Of a stretch of 64,000 nt of DNA, positions 59,253 through 64,000 are shown piece after piece; position 1 is the stretch's first letter, and every line of letters starts with the position of its first letter. The stretch is taken from contig NZ_CP021978.1 in assembly GCF_004803895.1 (NCBI RefSeq), forward strand, positions 4,340,001 to 4,404,000, given 5' to 3'. Below the pieces are notes generated by a model. That model was not told the DNA's origin, made no database searches, and saw only the letters and a program-made list of their open reading frames with translations. A program made the translations under genes and the position numbers. Source of the stretch: Streptomyces hawaiiensis (lineage in GTDB: Bacteria > Actinomycetota > Actinomycetes > Streptomycetales > Streptomycetaceae).

Positions 59253-59969
59253 TCAGCGTCGTCGGCGCGTCCGGCTCGTGCGAGCCGCCTTGGCGCGCTT
59301 CGCGGCGAAGCGCACACCTCCGGGACTCTCCCCGACCTCGACCCGTACGACGGTGGACATCGGGTCCACCACGCCCTCACCCACATGCAGGATGGATGTC
59401 TCCACCGCGCCCAGCTTGCTGAGTGCTGCCGAGGCGCTCTTCAGTTCCTCCTCGGCGGTGTCCCCCTTGAGCGCGAGCATCTCGCCGTACGGCCGCAGCA
59501 GCGGGATGCCCCAGGTGGCGAGCCGGTCGAGCGGCGCGACGGCTCGGGCCGTCACCACGTGGACAGGCTGGATCTTCCCCATGACCTCTTCGGCCCGGCC
59601 GCGCACGACGGTCACATGATCGAGGCCGAGCAGCTCCACGACCTCGGAGAGGAAATTGGTGCGCCGCAGCAGCGGCTCCAGGAGCGTGATCTTCAGGTCG
59701 GTGCGGACCAGCGCCAGCGGAATGCCGGGGAGTCCGGCGCCCGAGCCGACATCGCACACCGTCACGCTGTCGGGCACGACCTCCGAGAGCACCGCGCAGT
59801 TCAGCAGGTGCCGCTCCCAGAGGCGAGGTACCTCGCGTGGGCCGATGAGACCGCGCTTCACGCCCGCCTCAGCGAGCAGCTCGGCATACCGCACCGCATC
59901 CGCGAAGCGATCACCGAACACCTCGCGCGCCTGCTCGGGCGCGGGGGGAAGCTCCGCTGCCTCCGTCAC
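59253..59969 (-). CDS. rsmG: 16S rRNA (guanine-527-N7)-methyltransferase
   Basis: A 238-residue methyltransferase (GidB). The SAM-binding motif is VCDVGSGAGLPGIPLALVR, and LLEPLLRRTNFLSEV follows. It methylates G527 of 16S rRNA; its loss gives low-level streptomycin resistance. The C-terminal tail is Arg/Lys-rich (AAKRAKAARTSRTRRRR). It is part of the classical block ending in rpmH, with a hairpin between it and jag. Confidence 0.96.
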   Translation of the reverse strand: MTEAAELPPAPEQAREVFGDRFADAVRYAELLAEAGVKRGLIGPREVPRLWERHLLNCAVLSEVVPDSVTVCDVGSGAGLPGIPLALVRTDLKITLLEPLLRRTNFLSEVVELLGLDHVTVVRGRAEEVMGKIQPVHVVTARAVAPLDRLATWGIPLLRPYGEMLALKGDTAEEELKSASAALSKLGAVETSILHVGEGVVDPMSTVVRVEVGESPGGVRFAAKRAKAARTSRTRRRR

Positions 59970-60049
59970 GGGGGACCGTCCTTCCGTACGGTGTCAGCGC
60001 ACCCGGCGCCGACACCAGAACCACCAGAACTATCAGGCTGACAAAGTTC

Positions 60050-60076
60050 GGCCCCGTCTGCGCAACAGACGGGGCC
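60050..60076 (-). terminator. hairpin between jag and rsmG
   Basis: 11-base arms (GGCCCCGTCTG / CAGACGGGGCC) and a five-base loop. On the minus strand GAACTTTGTC follows. It may end part of the rpmH-jag transcript or act as an attenuator before rsmG. Confidence 0.7.
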
Positions 60077-60094
60077 GGGGAACGTAGGGGCCGA

Positions 60095-60607
60095 TCAGGC
60101 GGGCAGTACGACGACGAAGCGCTGCGGCTCCTCGCCCTCGGACTCGCTGCGCAGGCCCGCGGCCTTGACCGCGTCGTGCACGACCTTGCGCTCGAAGGGC
60201 GTCATCGGCTGCAGCTTGACGGCCTCGCCGCTGCTCTTGGCCTCCGCGGCGGCCTTGGCGCCCAGCTCGGACAGCTCCGAGCGCTTCTGTGCCCGGTATC
60301 CCGCGATGTCGAGCATCAGACGGCTGCGGTCACCGGTCTCCCGGTGCACGGCCAGACGGGTGAGCTCCTGGAGCGCCTCCAGCACCTCGCCGTCACGGCC
60401 GACCAGCTTCTGCAGATCGCGGCCACCCGTGTCGCTGATGATCGAGACGGAGGCACGGTCGGCCTCCACATCCATGTCGATATCGCCGTCGAGATCGGCG
60501 ATGTCGAGCAGACCCTCCAGGTAGTCCGCCGCGATCTCGCCTTCCTGCTCCAGGCGAGTCAGGGTGTCTGCCCCCTCGGCAGCGGCGGAGGTGGTGCCTT
60601 CCGTCAC
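60095..60607 (-). CDS. jag: Jag/KhpB RNA-binding protein (KH and R3H domains)
   Basis: A 170-residue protein with a KH-like middle part (SIISDTGGRDLQKLVGRDGEVLEALQELTRLAV) and an R3H C-terminal part (MTPFERKVVHDAVKAAGL). It binds RNA and is linked to YidC in the conserved rnpA-yidC-jag order. No Jag-N membrane-type domain is seen, as is usual for actinobacteria. Confidence 0.93.
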   Translation of the reverse strand: MTEGTTSAAAEGADTLTRLEQEGEIAADYLEGLLDIADLDGDIDMDVEADRASVSIISDTGGRDLQKLVGRDGEVLEALQELTRLAVHRETGDRSRLMLDIAGYRAQKRSELSELGAKAAAEAKSSGEAVKLQPMTPFERKVVHDAVKAAGLRSESEGEEPQRFVVVLPA

Positions 60608-60622
60608 GGGATGGACTCCTTC

Positions 60623-61912
60623 TTACTTCTTGGACGGGGACTTGGGCCGCTGCGGACCCTTGCGCTGTCCGGACTGGGCCTTGCTGCGGGTACCGCCGGC
60701 GGGCTTCGCGCCGCCCTTCTTGGCAGCGGCGGAAGGCTTGGCGTCCTCGGACTCCTCGGACTTGATCAGCGACGTCTTCGGCTCGTCCTCATCGGCCACC
60801 TTCGCGCCACCGACTCCGCCGTGCTGACGCTGCGACTTGCTCTGCCGCTTGGGCTGCTGGCGCTTCGGGGCACCGGTGGCGGTGATCGGCGCACCGTCCT
60901 CGGCCTCGGCTGCGGCCGCGGCGTCGCTCTTGATCACGGTGCCGTCGGCCTGAGCGGCGAGGCCGGCCTTGCTCAGGCCGTTGATGAACTTGCGCTCGAA
61001 CTCGTTGCGGTCACGGCCCTTGGCGACGATCGCCTTGACGATGGCCCGGTCGCGTCGCTTGCTGACCTTGTCGTGCTGCGTGACGTGCTTGTGCAGGCGC
61101 TCCAGGTACGAGGCCTGGGCCTTGGAACCCGGGGTCGGGTTGTTGTGGATCACGTACATCTGCTGGCCCATGGTCCACACGTTGGTGGTCAGCCAGTAGA
61201 CGAGGACACCGACCGGGAAGTTGATGCCGAAGACGGCGAACATGACCGGGAAGACGTACATCAGCATCTTCTGCTGCTGCATGAACGGCGTCTTCACCGT
61301 GGTGTCGACGTTCTTCGTCATCAGCTGGCGCTGGGTGAAGAACTGCGACGCCGACATCATGATGATCATGATGGCGGTGACCACGCGGACGTCGGTGAGG
61401 GAGGCACCGAGTGCTTCCACCTTCGACGAGCTGTCGGTGAACTTCACAGCGAGCGGCGCACCGACGATGTGCGCCTTCTGTGCGCTCTGCAGCAGGCTGT
61501 CGTTGATCACGCCGATGGTGTCGTTCGACGCGATGCTGTTGAGCACGTGGTACAGGGCGAAGAAGAACGGGGACTGCGCCAGGATGGGAAGGCACGAGGA
61601 CAGCGGGTTGGTACCCGTCTCCTTGTACAGCTTCATCATCTCTTCGGACTGACGCTGCTTGTCGTTCTTGTAGCGCTCCTGGATCTTCTTCATCTCGGGC
61701 TGAAGCGTCTGCATCGCCCGGGTCGCCTTGATCTGCTTCACGAAGAGCGGGATCAGGCAGATACGGATCAGGATCACCAGGGACACGATCGACAGGCCCC
61801 AGGCCCAGCCGGTGTCGGGGCCGAAGAGGGCGCCGTACACCGAGTGGAACTGGACGATGACCCAGGAGACGGGTGTGGTGATAAAGCTGAAGAGGCTGGC
61901 AATCGTGTCCAC
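60623..61912 (-). CDS. yidC: membrane protein insertase YidC
   Basis: A 429-residue YidC/Oxa1 insertase. The core of five to six membrane segments includes WGLSIVSLVILIRICLIPLFV, the LYKETGTNPLSSCLPILAQSPFFFALYHVL region and GVLVYWLTTNVW. The positively charged C-terminal tail (after about residue 300) is rich in Lys/Arg and Glu. It inserts membrane proteins with or without Sec. Adjacent yidD and jag support the call. Confidence 0.96.
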   Translation of the reverse strand: MDTIASLFSFITTPVSWVIVQFHSVYGALFGPDTGWAWGLSIVSLVILIRICLIPLFVKQIKATRAMQTLQPEMKKIQERYKNDKQRQSEEMMKLYKETGTNPLSSCLPILAQSPFFFALYHVLNSIASNDTIGVINDSLLQSAQKAHIVGAPLAVKFTDSSSKVEALGASLTDVRVVTAIMIIMMSASQFFTQRQLMTKNVDTTVKTPFMQQQKMLMYVFPVMFAVFGINFPVGVLVYWLTTNVWTMGQQMYVIHNNPTPGSKAQASYLERLHKHVTQHDKVSKRRDRAIVKAIVAKGRDRNEFERKFINGLSKAGLAAQADGTVIKSDAAAAAEAEDGAPITATGAPKRQQPKRQSKSQRQHGGVGGAKVADEDEPKTSLIKSEESEDAKPSAAAKKGGAKPAGGTRSKAQSGQRKGPQRPKSPSKK

Positions 61913-61915
61913 TAA

Positions 61916-62290
61916 TCATGCTCCTTGGGCATGGGACGGTGTCTCTGCGGCCGGGCTCGAGGGACTCGACGGACTTGTGGGAGAAGTCTGTCCCTCGGTG
62001 GCCGGTCCGGCGGCGGAGGGCCCGCCCTTGCGTGCACGCCACGCGTTACGCAGCATTTCGTGCCACCGCGGGCGCTTGCGCGGCGGGACATGGTCCACAC
62101 CGCCCAGCGACCACGGATTGCACCGCAGGATGCGCCATGCCGTGAGTGCCGTTCCCTTGATGGCACCGTGCCGGTCGATGGCCGTGTAGCCGTAGTGAGA
62201 GCACGACGGGTAGTACTTGCAGACCGGCCCCAGCAGCGGACTGATCGTCCACTGGTAGAGCTTGATCAGAGCCAGTAGCGGGTACTTCAT
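61916..62290 (-). CDS. yidD: membrane protein insertion efficiency factor YidD
   Basis: A 124-residue protein with the short YidD domain (KLYQWTISPLLGPVCKYYPSCSHY and WRILRCNPWSLGGVDHVP) and a disordered Ser/Pro tail. It lies between rnpA (with a 4-base overlap) and yidC. It helps insertion of YidC substrates. Confidence 0.93.
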   Translation of the reverse strand: MKYPLLALIKLYQWTISPLLGPVCKYYPSCSHYGYTAIDRHGAIKGTALTAWRILRCNPWSLGGVDHVPPRKRPRWHEMLRNAWRARKGGPSAAGPATEGQTSPTSPSSPSSPAAETPSHAQGA

Positions 62291-62658
62291 CGCGCGCCCC
62301 CTCCCAGCAACCGCTGGAGAGCGGCATCCAGGTCTCGGGCCAGCTGTGCATGGTCGGCGTCGCCCGATCCGGGCAGCGCTCGTACGACTACCAGGCTACC
62401 GGGGGGCAGCTGGGCGACTCGCTCGCGCATCAGGTGGCGAAGCCTGCGCTTCACTTTGTTGCGCACGACCGCGCCACCCACTGCTTTGCTCACGACGAAA
62501 CCCGCACGCGTCGGGGGAGCGCTCTCCCCAGGCGCATGCGGGTCCGTGGAACCGCTACGTAGATGAACGACGAGGAGTGGGCGTCCGGCCCGGCGTCCTC
62601 GTCGTACCGCGGTCGCGAAGTCCTCGCGCCGCCTCAGCCGATGCTCGGTAGGCAGCAC
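62287..62658 (-). CDS. rnpA: ribonuclease P protein component
   Basis: A 123-residue basic protein, start GTG. The conserved RxxDF start (RREDFATAVRRGRR) and the signature GGAVVRNKVKRRLRHL identify it. It assists the RNase P RNA in maturing tRNA 5' ends. It lies just downstream of rpmH and overlaps yidD by four bases. Confidence 0.95.
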   Translation of the reverse strand: MLPTEHRLRRREDFATAVRRGRRAGRPLLVVHLRSGSTDPHAPGESAPPTRAGFVVSKAVGGAVVRNKVKRRLRHLMRERVAQLPPGSLVVVRALPGSGDADHAQLARDLDAALQRLLGGGAR

Positions 62659-62679
62659 GACGTCATGACCTGATCGGAA

Positions 62680-62817
62680 TCAGGCGGACAGGCTGGCGCG
62701 ACCCTTGCTGCGGCGGTTCGCGAGAATCGCGCGACCGGCACGGGTGCGCATCCGCAGGCGGAAGCCGTGGGTCTTCGCGCGACGACGGTTGTTCGGCTGG
62801 AAGGTGCGCTTGCTCAC
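62680..62817 (-). CDS. rpmH: 50S ribosomal protein L34
   Basis: A 45-residue protein, translated MSKRTFQPNNRRRAKTHGFR and ending KGRASLSA; it is almost identical to L34 of other bacteria. The start is GTG 62817, with GGAGC eight bases upstream. It is the first gene of the rpmH-rnpA-yidD-yidC-jag operon and divergent from dnaA. Confidence 0.98.
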   Translation of the reverse strand: MSKRTFQPNNRRRAKTHGFRLRMRTRAGRAILANRRSKGRASLSA

Positions 62818-63191
62818 TCGGGGGCTCCAGAAAGATTCGGTGGTTGCGGGGTGCCGTCCTGGCTGTCACCGTGCGCCCACGAGTAGCTCGCAGTTACGCC
62901 CGAGTGCACCGCTGACCGATCACCCAAATGATCTGTGCCCATCGGAGGCAGGCGGCAGCAGCCATCGACAACTCGACCTGGTTACGGTACGCGCGGCTAC
63001 GCCATCCGGTCAAACCAGGAGTCGCCGGGAGACACTTGTCCACAGGCTGGGGACAACAACTTGAACCGTACCGGCCGCCCTGACTACCGTGACGGAACTC
63101 CGATTCGTTCCCTTATCCCTGCCCCACCCGATTTACATCCCGAGCCGTCCCAGAACCACACGTTCGTGGGACCTGTGAGAGAGCGTGCCCT
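62818..63191. other. rpmH-dnaA intergenic region
   Basis: 374 bases between divergent starts, holding the promoters of both. It contains one exact DnaA box and one near-match, and is lower in GC around 62900-63060. No gene or terminator is seen. Confidence 0.65.
63036..63056. promoter_or_regulatory. DnaA box pair in the dnaA promoter region
   Basis: TTGTCCACA at 63036-63044 is an exact match to the streptomycete consensus. The inverse-oriented TTGTCCCCA at 63048-63056 has one mismatch. Paired, inverted boxes near the dnaA promoter fit DnaA autoregulation, known in Streptomyces. Confidence 0.75.
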
Positions 63192-64000
63192 GTGGCTGAC
63201 GTACCTGCCGATCTTGCCGCAGTGTGGCCACGCGTATTGGAGCAGCTCCTCGGGGAGGGCCGCAGCCAAGGGGTCGAAGGGAAGGACGAGCACTGGATCC
63301 GGCGCTGCCAGCCCCTCGCGCTGGTCGCTGACACCGCGCTGCTCGCCGTACCGAACGAATTCGCGAAAGGCGTACTCGAGGGCCGGCTGGCGCCGATCGT
63401 CAGCGAGACGCTGAGCCGCGAGTGCGGCCGCCCGATCCGGATCGCGATCACCGTCGACGACTCCGCGGGCGAGCCCCCCGCCACGCCGGCGCCCCCGGCC
63501 CGCCCCCAGCCGCGCTACGAGGAGCCCGAGCTTCCGGCCGCGCGCCAGGACCGCGACGGCTATGACCGCCCCGAGCGTGACGGATACGACCGCCAGGATC
63601 GCGACGCATACGACCGACCCGAGCGCGACGCCTATGACCGCCAGGACCGCCAGGACCGCCAGGACCGCGACGGGTACGAGGGGTACGGCCGCCACCGCGC
63701 CGATCAACAGCCCGGACCGGTCGGCGACCAGCTCCCGCCTACGCGCGCAGATCAACTGCCGACGGCCCGTCCCGCATACCCCTCCGAGTACCAGCGCCCC
63801 GAGCCCGGCGCCTGGCCGCGGCCGCACCAGCAGGACGAATACGGCTGGCAGCAGCAGCGCCTCGGCTTTCCCGAGCGTGACCCGTACGCATCACCCGGGC
63901 AGGACTCGTACGGCTCCCAGGACTCGTACAACCCGCAGGATTCCTACGGCTCCGGCTCCCAGGGCACCTACGGCTCCCCCTCGCAGGACTACCGCCCGCA
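63192..64000 (+). CDS. dnaA: chromosomal replication initiator DnaA (5' part)
   Basis: The first 269 codons are visible and the frame continues past the window. It starts with GTG at 63192 (MADVPADLAAVWPRVLEQLL). Domain I (about 1-95) has ALVADTALLAVPNEFAKGVLEG and is followed by a very long domain II. That is rich in Asp, Arg, Tyr, Gln and Pro, with repeats such as YDRPERD and YDRQDR, as known for large streptomycete DnaA proteins. The AAA+ and DNA-binding domains are outside. DnaA binds the DnaA boxes of oriC, which should lie beyond its 3' end. Confidence 0.97.
   Translation, partial: MADVPADLAAVWPRVLEQLLGEGRSQGVEGKDEHWIRRCQPLALVADTALLAVPNEFAKGVLEGRLAPIVSETLSRECGRPIRIAITVDDSAGEPPATPAPPARPQPRYEEPELPAARQDRDGYDRPERDGYDRQDRDAYDRPERDAYDRQDRQDRQDRDGYEGYGRHRADQQPGPVGDQLPPTRADQLPTARPAYPSEYQRPEPGAWPRPHQQDEYGWQQQRLGFPERDPYASPGQDSYGSQDSYNPQDSYGSGSQGTYGSPSQDYRP
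63556..63690 (+). repeat. internal repeats in DnaA domain II
   Basis: Units encoding YDRPERD / YDRQDR / RQD are repeated in tandem, some in nine-base steps (CGCCAGGAC three times). They could vary in number between strains. Confidence 0.75.

Overview
This 64 kb window is a stretch of a Streptomyces chromosome (high GC, frequent GTG starts, leaderless genes, sporulation genes ssgA/ssgR, SigR- and Rex-type sites, exact GTTTCACGTGAAAC parS sites). It runs from the cytochrome bd oxidase genes at the left edge to the first 270 codons of dnaA at the right edge. The origin of replication is expected just beyond the right end, between dnaA and dnaN. Most of the gene order looks like the conserved core of the genus; the only segment that looks clearly accessory is about 50.76-52.43 kb.

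Left part (1-25.6 kb): cydAB with a Rex-type operator; a cyclophilin-like protein; a HisC-type aminotransferase; a leaderless LacI-type regulator; a PPP-type phosphatase; thiC with a TPP riboswitch that carries two parS-like palindromes in an enlarged P3 arm; a YibE/F membrane protein with a His/Gly-rich tail; the sporulation pair ssgR-ssgA; a small-protein cluster (DUF5326, cupin, holin-like) beside the phosphatase ptpA and a translationally coupled PLP enzyme; a LysR regulator with a TTA (bldA) codon; a Nudix protein; a flavohaemoglobin-like protein with a long disordered N terminus; acetyltransferases; a MarR/MFS/HbpS-like cluster; and a serine hydrolase.

Middle part (25.6-44 kb): dnaB, whose upstream region holds a dense set of DnaA-box-like nonamers; a MATE exporter; the rpsF-ssb-rpsR-rplI operon; a cell-wall group (FemX, an alanine-racemase-like protein, a GT87 mannosyltransferase-like protein, a class A penicillin-binding protein); padR-ino1 with four 13-bp operator iterons; an MFS protein; a small membrane protein; and the tRNA nucleotidyltransferase/poly(A) polymerase.

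Right part (44-64 kb): a surface protein (DUF6049), the lipid II flippase murJ and a membrane pseudokinase; a probable accessory insertion (I36-type secreted protein and a lipoprotein); sigM with its anti-sigma factor; trxB-trxA behind a SigR-type promoter; an acetyltransferase; parB-parA; and the classical rsmG-jag-yidC-yidD-rnpA-rpmH block divergent from dnaA.

The unifying theme is chromosome replication and segregation. I count 14 exact and 4 near-exact parS sites. Several are not merely intergenic: some form the exact centre of long perfect palindromes that look like bidirectional terminators between convergent genes, some lie inside coding regions (including parA and parB), and two near-matches lie inside the thiC riboswitch. 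DnaA boxes occur at the dnaA promoter, upstream of dnaB, and next to parAB.
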